This document shows positions 6,606-14,486 of a DNA stretch of 64,000 bases, piece after piece. Source of the stretch: Streptomyces spinoverrucosus (GTDB lineage: Bacteria > Actinomycetota > Actinomycetes > Streptomycetales > Streptomycetaceae); assembly GCF_006539505.1 (NCBI RefSeq), contig NZ_BJND01000037.1:45660-109659 (forward strand), written 5' to 3'. How positions within the stretch are numbered: position 1 is the first letter of the stretch; each line of letters starts with the position of its first letter. The notes below the pieces were generated by a model that searched no databases, was not told the origin of the DNA, and saw only the letters and a list, made by a program, of their open reading frames with translations. The position numbers and the translations under genes were made by a program.

Positions 6606-7391
6606 ATGCGAAAGCTCCACAAGGCCGCGCTCGTCGCAGCAGCGGCCGGCGGTCTGTCCGCCATCGGCGCCGGCGTCAGCCATGCCGACTCTCCCGTCGG
6701 GTACAGCGGTGCTGCTCCGGCTCCTGCACCCCAGTACCCGGCTCCCCAGTACTCGGCACCCCAGTACTCCGCACCGCAGTACTCGGCTCCGCAGTATTCG
6801 GCACCCCAGTACTCCGCACCGCAGTACTCGGCTCCCCAGTACTCGGCTCCGCAGTATTCGGCTCCCCAGTACGCAGCCCCCGCGCCTGCTCCCCAGTACT
6901 CGGCACCCCAGCACAGCGCTCCGCAGGCCAGGGCGGCAGCCGGTTCGGCGGGCACCGCACAGGTCGCCGCTCCGCAGCCGCATGCCCAACCGGTCCACTC
7001 GACGCTGCCGGCGCCGGCCCCGCACCAGGGCGGCGGTTACGCCTCCGCTTCGGCCTCGTCGGGGGGTTACGCGCAGGTCTCCAACTCGCCGTACGCCGCG
7101 CAGCAGGCCGCCCCCCAGCAGCCGGCGCCGCAGGTCATGCCGCAGGTGACCCCGCAGACGGCGCCGCAGGTCATGCCGCAGGTCGCTCCGCAGGTCGCCG
7201 TACCCCAGGCCTTCGCTCCGGCGCCCGGACCGCGTGTCACCCCGCAGGTGAACCCGGAGGTCAACCCGCAGGTGAATCCGCTCATCAACCCGCTGATCTC
7301 GCCGGCCGGGCCGCCGCAGGTACCCGGGCTCGGCCTCGGACAGGTCGCGGCGCCTCCTGTGGGCCAGTTGGGTCTGCCCCGGCTCGGCTGA
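6606..7391 (+). CDS. Secreted PQYSA-repeat protein
   Basis: A 261-residue protein. The signal peptide MRKLHKAALVAAAAGG ends near SHA (about residue 27). Residues about 42-89 are ten back-to-back SAPQY-type pentapeptides, with one more further on. A Ser/Gly/Tyr-rich part with GGGYASASASSGGY follows, then PQVMPQVTPQ-type repeats, then PEVNPQVNPLINP and a Pro/Gly/Leu-rich end. There are no cysteines. Regular Tyr and Gln in a Pro-rich flexible chain is typical of cross-linkable or adhesive coat proteins. A tyrosinase is encoded about 6 kb upstream. The start is fixed by the shared leader with GAGGG. It is followed 75 nt later by LNGEG paralogue C and may be co-transcribed with it. Confidence 0.85.
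   Translation: MRKLHKAALVAAAAGGLSAIGAGVSHADSPVGYSGAAPAPAPQYPAPQYSAPQYSAPQYSAPQYSAPQYSAPQYSAPQYSAPQYSAPQYAAPAPAPQYSAPQHSAPQARAAAGSAGTAQVAAPQPHAQPVHSTLPAPAPHQGGGYASASASSGGYAQVSNSPYAAQQAAPQQPAPQVMPQVTPQTAPQVMPQVAPQVAVPQAFAPAPGPRVTPQVNPEVNPQVNPLINPLISPAGPPQVPGLGLGQVAAPPVGQLGLPRLG
6729..6872 (+). repeat. 15-bp coding tandem repeat (SAPQY)
   Basis: Ten in-frame copies of a 15-bp unit (GCnCCnCAGTAnTCG type) inside the gene at 6606. Third-codon variants (TAC/TAT, CCC/CCG) differ between units, so the array is not brand new. Copy number may vary between strains. Confidence 0.9.
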
Positions 7392-7465
7392 TGACCTTCC
7401 CGCACGTCTCCAACGACCCCACTCGATCCGCTGCACACCACATCCGCTCGACCAACGGAGAAGAA

Positions 7466-7744
7466 ATGCGCAAGCTTCAGAAGGTCGCCCTCGTGGGCGC
7501 CGTCCTCGGCAGTGTCGGCTCCTTCGGCGTCGGCACCGCCGTCGCCCACGGTGAGGCGGGAGCTCACGACTTCGACGTCACCCAGGGCATCGAGTGCCGC
7601 TCGCACGACATGAACATCGACGTCCTCGGCAGCCTGGGCGCCCTCAACAGCGTGCTGGCCAACGCGTTCAACGGCGAAGGGTCGCCGGGCGCGCAGCCCA
7701 CCCACCTCGGTTCGGACATGGGTTGTAACAGCCAGGCGTTCTGA
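7466..7744 (+). CDS. Small secreted two-cysteine protein, LNGEG family, paralogue C
   Basis: A 92-residue protein. The ATG at 7466 has GGAG about 7 nt upstream. The signal peptide MRKLQKVALVGAVLGSV ends near AVA. The mature part has IECRSHDMNIDVLGSL, a Leu/Asn/Ala core, FNGEGSPGAQPTHLGSD and MGCNSQAF at the C-terminus. It is clearly the same family as 4560 and 5124, but on the plus strand and with a different leader. It therefore moved or diverged earlier than the A/B pair. Confidence 0.85.
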   Translation: MRKLQKVALVGAVLGSVGSFGVGTAVAHGEAGAHDFDVTQGIECRSHDMNIDVLGSLGALNSVLANAFNGEGSPGAQPTHLGSDMGCNSQAF

Positions 7745-8031
7745 CCTGCCGCGCTACACGCCCTCCCACCGAGGAGTGTGTAGACCTGGCAGCGAACAGA
7801 TGTCGCGTCCGGGGAACCGCAGCGCGTCGCGGGGGCTCTCGCCCTCGCTGACGCGGCGGGGCCAGAGGGTGTGCGACCATGAACAAGGGCAGGCCATCGC
7901 GCAAGTCTCCCCGGTGAACGGTCAGTTCAACCGGTGGAGCGCACGATGGCCTTTGTCTCTTGGTCTGAGGTGATGGGATGGCCGCCGCGGGACCGTCACT
8001 CCTGACGACACCGCTTGGCGGGACATGACCC

Positions 8032-8775
8032 CTAGTGGTGCCCGTGGTGCCCGTGGTGCTTCTTGGTCGGGTGGGCGGGCTTGTCCGGGTAGGCGGGTTT
8101 GGTGGGGTAGGTGGGCTTGTCCGGGTATGCGGGCTTCTCCGGGTGGACGGGCTTGGCGGGGTACGTGGGCTTGTCCGGGTAGGCCGGCTTGACGGGGTAT
8201 GCGGGCTTGGCCGGGTACGCAGGCTTTTCCGGGTAGGCGGGTTTGGCGGGGAGGGCGGGCTTCTCCGGGTAGGCGGGTTTGACGGGGAGCGCGGGCTTTA
8301 CCGGGTACGCAGGCTTCTCCGGGTAGGCCGGTTTGACGGGGAGCGCGGGCTTTACCGGGTACGCAGGCTTCACCGGGTAGGCGGGCTTGGCGGGGAGCGC
8401 GGGCTTCTCCGGGTAGGCGGGCTTGGCCGGGTATGCGGGTTTGACGGGGAGGGTGGGCTTCTCCGGGTATGCGGGCTTGACGGGGTACGCAGGCTTCTCC
8501 GGGTAGGCCGGCTTAACGGGATACGCGGGCTTGGCCGGGTAGGCGGGCTTCTCCGGGTGGACGGGCTTGACGGGGTAGACGGGCTTCTCCGGGTGGGCCG
8601 GCTTCGCCAAGTGATGATGCTTCGCCGGGTAGGCAGGCTTCATCGGGGACGGCGGGTGCGGGTTGGTGTGGTCCTCTGCGTAGGCGGCTCCCGCGTTCGC
8701 CAGCGGTGCTGCGACGAGCGCTGCAGCTACGGCGGCTGACGGCAGAACAGATCGCCATCGCGGCGATGTCGTCAT
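8032..8775 (-). CDS. Secreted Lys-Pro-x-Tyr-Pro hexapeptide repeat protein with His-rich tail
   Basis: A 247-residue protein. The ATG at 8775 is preferred over the in-frame GTG at 8784 because GAGGAG sits 10 nt before the ATG but only 1 nt before the GTG. The signal peptide ends at AYA (residue 33). Residues 45-236 are 32 hexapeptide slots; 31 read xKPxxP, 22 of them with Tyr at position five and the rest Leu or His. One slot reads AKHHHL. The chain ends KKHHGHHGHH. This is an extended, basic polyproline-type protein with regular Lys and Tyr, and the His clusters should bind Cu, Zn or Ni. The repeat resembles the Lys/Pro/Tyr repeats of mussel adhesive proteins, in which Tyr is oxidised to DOPA. 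Function is inferred only. Confidence 0.85.
   Translation of the reverse strand: MTTSPRWRSVLPSAAVAAALVAAPLANAGAAYAEDHTNPHPPSPMKPAYPAKHHHLAKPAHPEKPVYPVKPVHPEKPAYPAKPAYPVKPAYPEKPAYPVKPAYPEKPTLPVKPAYPAKPAYPEKPALPAKPAYPVKPAYPVKPALPVKPAYPEKPAYPVKPALPVKPAYPEKPALPAKPAYPEKPAYPAKPAYPVKPAYPDKPTYPAKPVHPEKPAYPDKPTYPTKPAYPDKPAHPTKKHHGHHGHH
8068..8643 (-). repeat. 18-bp coding tandem repeat, 32 units
   Basis: This DNA encodes the xKPxYP hexapeptides of the gene at 8032-8775. Units differ mostly in the first residue (Val, Glu, Ala, Asp, Thr), often alternating acidic and neutral. It is highly repetitive, so assembly or strain variation in copy number is likely. Confidence 0.9.
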
Positions 8776-9036
8776 TCGTTCCACTCTCCTCGGCTTGGTT
8801 CAGGGCTAGGTGACAGGTGGTCAGCACCAAGCGCCAGACAGTGGAATGCATAGGAAATCGGAGAATATGAATAACGCTGCGACGGCCATAAGCCACCGGA
8901 TGGTGTAACACGGCACACCTGTTGGCCCGGCTGAAGCGATTGGGGCGGAGCCACTCGCGGTGCAGCTGACCGGCGGGCACCGCAACGACGTCACCCGTCT
9001 GCCGCCCCTGATCATCTCCGCACGTCAGGACGTGAG

Positions 9037-9109
9037 CGCCCCCGGCAGGACTCGAACCTGCGGCCAAGCGCTTAGAAGGCGCCTGCTCTATCCACTGAGC
9101 TACGGGGGC
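9037..9109 (-). tRNA. tRNA-Arg (anticodon UCU)
   Basis: The minus strand starts GCCCCCGTAGCTCAGTGG and ends CCTGCCGGGGGCG. The acceptor stem GCCCCCG pairs with CGGGGGC. The D arm, a 7-nt anticodon loop CTTCTAA with anticodon TCT, and the T loop TTCGAGT are all present. CCA is not encoded. It reads AGA, a rare codon in this GC-rich genome. Confidence 0.95.
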
Positions 9110-9430
9110 CAGGTGTGTGGCCTCTGTCGTGGGTGCCCGGGTGTGGGCCGATCCGTGACGTTGCCGGGGACAAGGATAGGGCTCCCTGATCCGTGACCCT
9201 GTTGCTTCGCCTCCGTGGCTCGATGTGGAGGTTCGGTGAAGCGGTCCTGATAATCGCAGGCAGGTACGAATCGTGCATCGCTTTTGACGCCTCACACGCC
9301 GGGTGTTGTGCACTCGTTATGCCTGGACTGCGTCCGTGTCCCAGTCGCCCCTTCCGTCCCTTGTGTCCTATCGGCGCGCAGACATGCTCATATGCTTCAG
9401 ATATCCCATAAAATTGGGCATTCTTCGCAT
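9110..9430. other. Upstream region of dynA and tRNA-Arg
   Basis: These 321 bases hold no convincing gene. They contain the promoter region of the minus-strand tRNA and the leader of dynA. A TTGACG hexamer lies at 9284-9289 and a lower-GC stretch at 9390-9425 just before the dynA start. No operator could be assigned. Confidence 0.5.
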
Positions 9431-11038
9431 GTGGTGACCTTGGACGTACGGCCTCAGCTGCTCGACGCACTTTCCGCGCTGCGCGACCGCGTCGCCGCCG
9501 CACGCTTCCCGCTGCCCCTGGCGGGGGCCCCACGCGCGCGTGCCAACCGCGACGAACTGCTCGCCCAGCTCGACGACTACTTGGTGCCCCGCCTGAGAGA
9601 GCCTGAAGCGCCCTTGCTGGCCGTCGTAGGAGGCTCGACAGGTGCCGGCAAGTCGACGCTCGTGAACTCGCTCGTCGGGCGCAGAGTGAGCGAGGCCGGC
9701 GTCCTGCGGCCCACGACCCGGACGCCCGTACTGGTCTGCCACCCGGAGGATCATCACTGGTTCAGTGGCATGCGCGTACTGCCCGACCTCACACGCGTGT
9801 GGGTGCCCCATCAGGAGTCCGACGACGATCTGCTGCTCCCCGGCGACAACCCCGCGCGCGTGCTGCGGATCGAGAGCGCCGAGACCCTGCCGCGCGGCCT
9901 CGCCCTCCTCGACGCGCCCGACATCGACTCCCTGGTGGCCGACAACCGCACCCTCGCCGCCGAGCTCATCTGCGCAGCCGACATCTGGATCATGGTCACC
10001 ACGGCCGCCCGCTACGCCGACGCCGTCCCCTGGCACCTGCTGCGCACCGCCAAGGAGTACGACGCGTCCCTGATCACCGTCCTGGACCGGGTGCCCCACC
10101 AGGTCGTCTCCGAGGTCTCCCGGCAGTACGCCGCGCTGCTCACCAAGGCCGGCCTCGGTGAGGTACCCCGCTTCACCGTGCCCGAGCTGCCCGAGTCCGC
10201 CTGGGGCGGCGGCCTGCTCCCGGCCACCGCCGTGGCGCCGCTGCGCACCTGGCTCGTCCAGCAGACCCAGGACCCCGCAGCCCGCCAGCAAGCCATGGCC
10301 CGTACGGCGTACGGCGTCCTCAATTCGCTCAAGTCCCGGATGCCCGAGCTGGCCAGCGCCGCCGCCGCTCAGTACGCCGCCGCCCTCCGGCTCACCTCCG
10401 CCGTCGACCTCGCCTACGACAGCGAGCACGCGCGCGTACGGGGGCGCCTGCAGTCCGGTGCCGTGCTCGCCGGGGCTGCCCTGAAGCGCTGGCGGGCCTT
10501 TCCGCTCGACTGCACGGCCGGCGAGCTGCTCGACGCCCTCGTGGAGAGCCTCGGCGCGCTCCTGCTGTGCGCCGTCACCGCCGCCGACGAGCGCGTCGAC
10601 GATGCCTGGCGGCGCGAACCCGCGGCGCGCGCCCCGGGGCTCGCGGACCGGGACGTGTCCCTGGAGAACGCCGAGCACCGGATCGGGATGGCGGTACGGC
10701 GGTGGCGGCGCGAGGTGGAGGAGTACGCCGAGGACGAGGTCCGCGACCTCGACCGCAACGTCGCCCAGGACCCCGAGGTGATCGCCGCCCTGGTCGCCAC
10801 CGCGCTGCTGGGCGGTCGCCGGGCCCGCTCCGCGGGCGAGGGGCTCGCCGAGCGGATCGGCGCGCACGGGGCGCTGCGGCTGCGCGACCGGGGCGGGCGG
10901 CTGCTCGCCGAGTGCGTGGACCGGGTCATGCACAACGGACGCGAGCGCCGCCTGGAGCCCCTCGATGCCCTTGAGGTCCATCCGGAACCGCAGGCCGCAC
11001 TCATCGCGGCGTTGTCCGTACTGCAGAAGGAGAGGTGA
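9431..11038 (+). CDS. dynA: Dynamin-like GTPase DynA
   Basis: Bacterial dynamin-like protein. In Streptomyces DynA and DynB form a membrane-associated pair that stabilises FtsZ rings during sporulation septation. The GTPase domain is N-terminal: P-loop GGSTGAGKST at about residue 70, then LLDAPDIDSL (G3 region) and TVLDRV in place of the usual TKxD. The remainder is helical with no membrane segment, as expected for DynA. The start is taken at the GTG pair 9431/9434 (protein begins VVTLDVRPQ). The longer frame has no ribosome site and poor codon use, but no strong Shine-Dalgarno precedes the GTGs either. dynB begins 3 nt after the stop, so the two are co-translated. Confidence 0.88.
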   Translation: MVTLDVRPQLLDALSALRDRVAAARFPLPLAGAPRARANRDELLAQLDDYLVPRLREPEAPLLAVVGGSTGAGKSTLVNSLVGRRVSEAGVLRPTTRTPVLVCHPEDHHWFSGMRVLPDLTRVWVPHQESDDDLLLPGDNPARVLRIESAETLPRGLALLDAPDIDSLVADNRTLAAELICAADIWIMVTTAARYADAVPWHLLRTAKEYDASLITVLDRVPHQVVSEVSRQYAALLTKAGLGEVPRFTVPELPESAWGGGLLPATAVAPLRTWLVQQTQDPAARQQAMARTAYGVLNSLKSRMPELASAAAAQYAAALRLTSAVDLAYDSEHARVRGRLQSGAVLAGAALKRWRAFPLDCTAGELLDALVESLGALLLCAVTAADERVDDAWRREPAARAPGLADRDVSLENAEHRIGMAVRRWRREVEEYAEDEVRDLDRNVAQDPEVIAALVATALLGGRRARSAGEGLAERIGAHGALRLRDRGGRLLAECVDRVMHNGRERRLEPLDALEVHPEPQAALIAALSVLQKER

Positions 11039-11041
11039 CCG

Positions 11042-13432
11042 GTGACCGCCGTCACTGACCAGGACCACACGGAACACGCCGATCCCCAGCAACTGGAGAT
11101 GCCTCAGGTGCATGAAGGGCTACCAGGGCCACAAGGGCCGGACAGGACAGAAGAGCCGCAAAAGCCGCAAGAGACGCAAGAGCCTCAAGAGCTGAAAGAG
11201 CCGGAAGGGTCGGAAGCACCGGAGGTGGCGGCCGCCGAGGACGCGCGTGAGGATGCACACGAGGTTGAGCGCGCGGAGGAGCCTGACCCTGAGGGCGATG
11301 ACTCCGAGGGACGTACTCCTGAAGATCGCACTGATGAAAGTCGTACTGCCGAGGGGTCTGACGCTGCGGATCGGGACCCCATGGAGAGCGATTCCGAAAG
11401 CGGCCCCAATGGGGAGGATTCCGGAAAGGATTCCCCCAGGGGGGACGATTCCGAAAAGGGTCCCTCAGAGGAGAGTGTCGATTCCGGAAACGGATCAACG
11501 GGTTCCATCGGGGACGGCGACTCGGAAAAGGACGCCTCCGACGCCCGAAAAGACCTCCCTAGGAGGGTGGATTGGGGAAGTGGCGCCTTTAGGCGTCCCT
11601 GGAAGGCGTTGCGCAAGGCGGTGGAGTCGGGGGCGGGGGAGTCCGGGGCATCCGGGACGGGGGAGCAACCGGGCTCGCGTCGCGAGGATGGCCCCCGCCC
11701 CGAAGTCCCCTCCCGTCGCAAGGAGTCCGAGGACACCTGGGACGACGGGCTGATCGCGCGCCGGGTGACCGAGGCGAACGGTGGCGAGCAGGTCGCCGTA
11801 GTGAAGACCAGGCCGAGTGGGTCGCGGACCGTGACGCCGCTGGCGTACGACGGCCCGTTGCGGTCGCGGCTGGACGCGATGCGCGAGCTGGTGGGGCTGT
11901 CGCGCACCCGGCTTGACAGCAGGACGCTCGCCGAGGCGGGCCGGGTGCTGGACGAGGCGGCGGCGCGGCGCAAGCTCTCCGGGCAGCACACCGTGGTCGC
12001 CATCGCGGGCGCGACCGGTAGCGGCAAGTCGCAGCTGTTCAACGCGCTCGCCGGGGTGGCCATTTCGGAGACGGGAGTACGTCGGCCCACCACGGCCGCG
12101 CCCATCGCATGCAGCTGGAGCGATGGCGCGGCGAGCCTCATCGACCGGCTCGGCATCCCCGGGCGGCTGCGCCGGCGCCCGTTGCAGAGCCCGGAGGCGG
12201 AGGCGCAGCTGCGTGGGCTGGTCCTGGTGGACCTGCCCGACCTCGACTCCGCCGCCGTACAGCATCGCGAACAGGCCGAGCGGGTGCTGGACCTCGTGGA
12301 CGCGATCATCTGGGTGGTGGATCCGGAGAAGTACGCCGACGCAGTGCTCCATGAGCGCTATCTGCGGCCCATGGCCGGGCACGCGGAGGTGATGTTCGTC
12401 GTCCTCAACCAGGTCGACCGGCTCCCCGGGGAGGCGGCCGACCAGGTGCTCGACGATCTGCGGCGGCTGCTCGACGAGGACGGGGTCGCCCTGGGGGAGT
12501 ACGGCGAACCGGGCGCGACCGTGCTCGCGCTGTCCGCGCTCACCGGGGAGGGGATCGGGGATTTGCGGGAGGCGCTCGGCGAGTTCGTGGCGGAGCGGGG
12601 CGCCGCGGCCCGCCGTATCTCCGCCGATCTCGATGCCGCCGCGGGGCGGCTGTGGCCGGTCTACGCCACCCGGCGGCGCACGGGGCTCAGTGAGCAGGCG
12701 CGCGACGAGTTCTCCGCGCGGCTGGCGGACGCCGTGGGCGCCACCGCCGCCGGTGAGGCGGCCGAACGGGCCTGGCTGCGCAACGCCAACCGCGCGTGCG
12801 GGACGCCCTGGCTGCGGCTGTGGCGGTGGTACCAGGACCGGAGTGAACCTCCCACGGGACGGCTGACCTTGCGCACGCAGGCGGACGAGCAGGCCACCGC
12901 ACGGCAGAAGGTCGAACAGGCGGTGCGTACGGTGGCCGACCGGGCCTCGGCCGGGCTGCCCGCGCCGTGGGCGCAGGCGGTGCGGGAGGCGGCCGCACGC
13001 GGGGCCCACGGGTTGCCCGAGGCGCTCGACGTGCTGACCGCGCGGGCCGGGTTGCCGCCGGGACGGCCGCCGCGACCGGGCTGGTGGCCGGCGGCCGTGC
13101 TGGTGCAGGCGGCCATGACGATCCTCCAGATCGTGGGCGGGCTGTGGCTGGTCGGGCAGATCGTCGGGGTCATGGCGCCGAACCTCGGGGTGCCGGTGCT
13201 GCTGATGGTGTCCGGCATCGTCGGCGGTCCGCTCGTGGAATGGAGCTGCAAGCTGGCGGCGCGGGGGCCGGCCCGGCGGTACGGGCTGGAGGCGGAACGG
13301 CGACTGCGGGAGGCGGCGGCCGGGTGCGGGCGGGCGCGGGTGCTCGATCCCGTGGCGGCTGAGCTGCTGCGGTACCGGGAGGTTCGGGAGCAGTACGGGC
13401 GGGTGCTGGGGACGGGGGTGGGGGTGAGGTAG
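11042..13432 (+). CDS. dynB: Dynamin-like GTPase DynB with two membrane segments
   Basis: A 796-residue partner of DynA. Residues 1 to about 230 are acidic, Glu/Ser/Asp-rich and of low complexity, with no predicted fold. The GTPase domain follows, with GATGSGKSQLFNAL near residue 322 and LVDLPDLDSAA. Near the C-terminus two hydrophobic segments (about residues 682-704 and 712-735) form a membrane hairpin that would anchor the DynA/DynB complex at the septum. The GTG start has GGAGAGG upstream inside the end of dynA. The long acidic leader is a part that could be regulated or bind partners. ssbB lies 285 bp downstream in the same direction. Confidence 0.88.
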   Translation: MTAVTDQDHTEHADPQQLEMPQVHEGLPGPQGPDRTEEPQKPQETQEPQELKEPEGSEAPEVAAAEDAREDAHEVERAEEPDPEGDDSEGRTPEDRTDESRTAEGSDAADRDPMESDSESGPNGEDSGKDSPRGDDSEKGPSEESVDSGNGSTGSIGDGDSEKDASDARKDLPRRVDWGSGAFRRPWKALRKAVESGAGESGASGTGEQPGSRREDGPRPEVPSRRKESEDTWDDGLIARRVTEANGGEQVAVVKTRPSGSRTVTPLAYDGPLRSRLDAMRELVGLSRTRLDSRTLAEAGRVLDEAAARRKLSGQHTVVAIAGATGSGKSQLFNALAGVAISETGVRRPTTAAPIACSWSDGAASLIDRLGIPGRLRRRPLQSPEAEAQLRGLVLVDLPDLDSAAVQHREQAERVLDLVDAIIWVVDPEKYADAVLHERYLRPMAGHAEVMFVVLNQVDRLPGEAADQVLDDLRRLLDEDGVALGEYGEPGATVLALSALTGEGIGDLREALGEFVAERGAAARRISADLDAAAGRLWPVYATRRRTGLSEQARDEFSARLADAVGATAAGEAAERAWLRNANRACGTPWLRLWRWYQDRSEPPTGRLTLRTQADEQATARQKVEQAVRTVADRASAGLPAPWAQAVREAAARGAHGLPEALDVLTARAGLPPGRPPRPGWWPAAVLVQAAMTILQIVGGLWLVGQIVGVMAPNLGVPVLLMVSGIVGGPLVEWSCKLAARGPARRYGLEAERRLREAAAGCGRARVLDPVAAELLRYREVREQYGRVLGTGVGVR

Positions 13433-13717
13433 GGGGTGGGGCGGCCGACTTGTCGGCCTGTTGTCCGGTTGACCTCGGAGGTTGTCCCTCGAACGGGTGG
13501 CGGAGTTTTCCACAGCTCCAGGGCCGTCCACAGCGCTCAGCGGGCTCGGCCCGGCGGAGGCAGTCTGGCTTCGCGGCGATCGCGACGGACGCGGTCGTCA
13601 CGGCGGTGGCGGTACGCGGACGATCGCGGCCGTCGCCGGCAGACGCAGCCGTACGGGACGGGCCCGTAGGCGTGTCCGCCCGGTGCGAGCGGCCGGGCGG
13701 GGGAGGGGTACGAGGAC

Positions 13718-14206
13718 ATGAACGAGACGATGGTGTGTGCCGTGGGCAACGTGGCGACGCAGCCGGTCTACCGGGAGTTGGCGGCCGGGCCGTCGGCACG
13801 GTTCCGGCTGGCGGTGACCGCCCGGTACTGGGACCGGGAGAAGAACGTGTGGACGGACGGGCACACCAACTTCTTCACGGTGTGGGCCAACCGACAGCTC
13901 GCCACCAACGCGGCGGCCTCCCTTGGGGTGGGCGATCCCGTCATCGTGCAGGGCCGGTTGAAGGTGCGGACGGATGTGCGCGAGGGGCAGAGCTGGACCT
14001 CGGCCGATATCGACGCCGTGGCGATCGGCCACGATCTGGCGCGGGGCACCTCGGCGTTCCGGCGCGGGAACGCGAAGGGCGAGACGGCGGTGGCCGGTTC
14101 ACCGCAGCAGCCCGAGCCGGTGTGGGAGACGCCGGCCGGCGAGTCCGCGGACGACACGGCTGATACGGAGTCCCAACAGCAGCCGGAGGTAGCGGCGGTG
14201 ACGTGA
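13718..14206 (+). CDS. ssbB: Single-stranded DNA-binding protein, sporulation type SsbB
   Basis: A 162-residue OB-fold SSB. The N-terminal about 110 residues match the family (MNETMVCAVGNVATQPVYRE, then WDREKNVWTDGHTNFF and GDPVIVQGRLKVRT). The tail is short, Glu/Gln-rich and lacks the acidic DDDIPF-type end of general SSB. This is as known for the second SSB of Streptomyces, which acts in chromosome segregation during sporulation. GAGG lies about 6 nt before the ATG. Its place beside dynAB joins septum and nucleoid functions in one locus. Confidence 0.88.
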   Translation: MNETMVCAVGNVATQPVYRELAAGPSARFRLAVTARYWDREKNVWTDGHTNFFTVWANRQLATNAAASLGVGDPVIVQGRLKVRTDVREGQSWTSADIDAVAIGHDLARGTSAFRRGNAKGETAVAGSPQQPEPVWETPAGESADDTADTESQQQPEVAAVT

Positions 14207-14486
14207 CGTCGGACACCGCACCGAACTGGACCTCAGACATCTCTGACCGAACTGCGGCTTATCGGCGCATGCGTTACCGAACAACCTCGGTGGATTTGTC
14301 GATAAGCCCTGTTCGTAGGGGGTCTCGGCGATAACGATTCCGAGTCGGATCTCCGGTCCGACGGGATCACTGGGAAGCCTGGTACGCCCGCATCCTTAGG
14401 ATGCCGAACGTGGCTCTCGTGGCTTGAGATTCTGCTGGTGGGACCGTACCCCCCACGTCAACGGGTCCTGCTCGAAGGGGAATTCT

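Noticed and set aside
2345..7744. Chaplin or rodlin genes
   Set aside because: The size and two-Cys layout are similar and the chromosomal neighbourhood is suggestive, but none of the proteins carries the chaplin Gly-Asn motif set or a convincing rodlin match.
8035..8739. A plus-strand Gly/Val/Arg repeat frame
   Set aside because: This is the complement of the KPxYP repeat gene. The minus-strand frame has a signal peptide and ribosome site and this one has neither.
9284..9430. Extended N-terminus for DynA
   Set aside because: The extra 49 residues are Cys/His/Arg-rich, lack a ribosome site and are AT-richer than the gene. The family start VTLDVRP fits the GTG pair at 9431.
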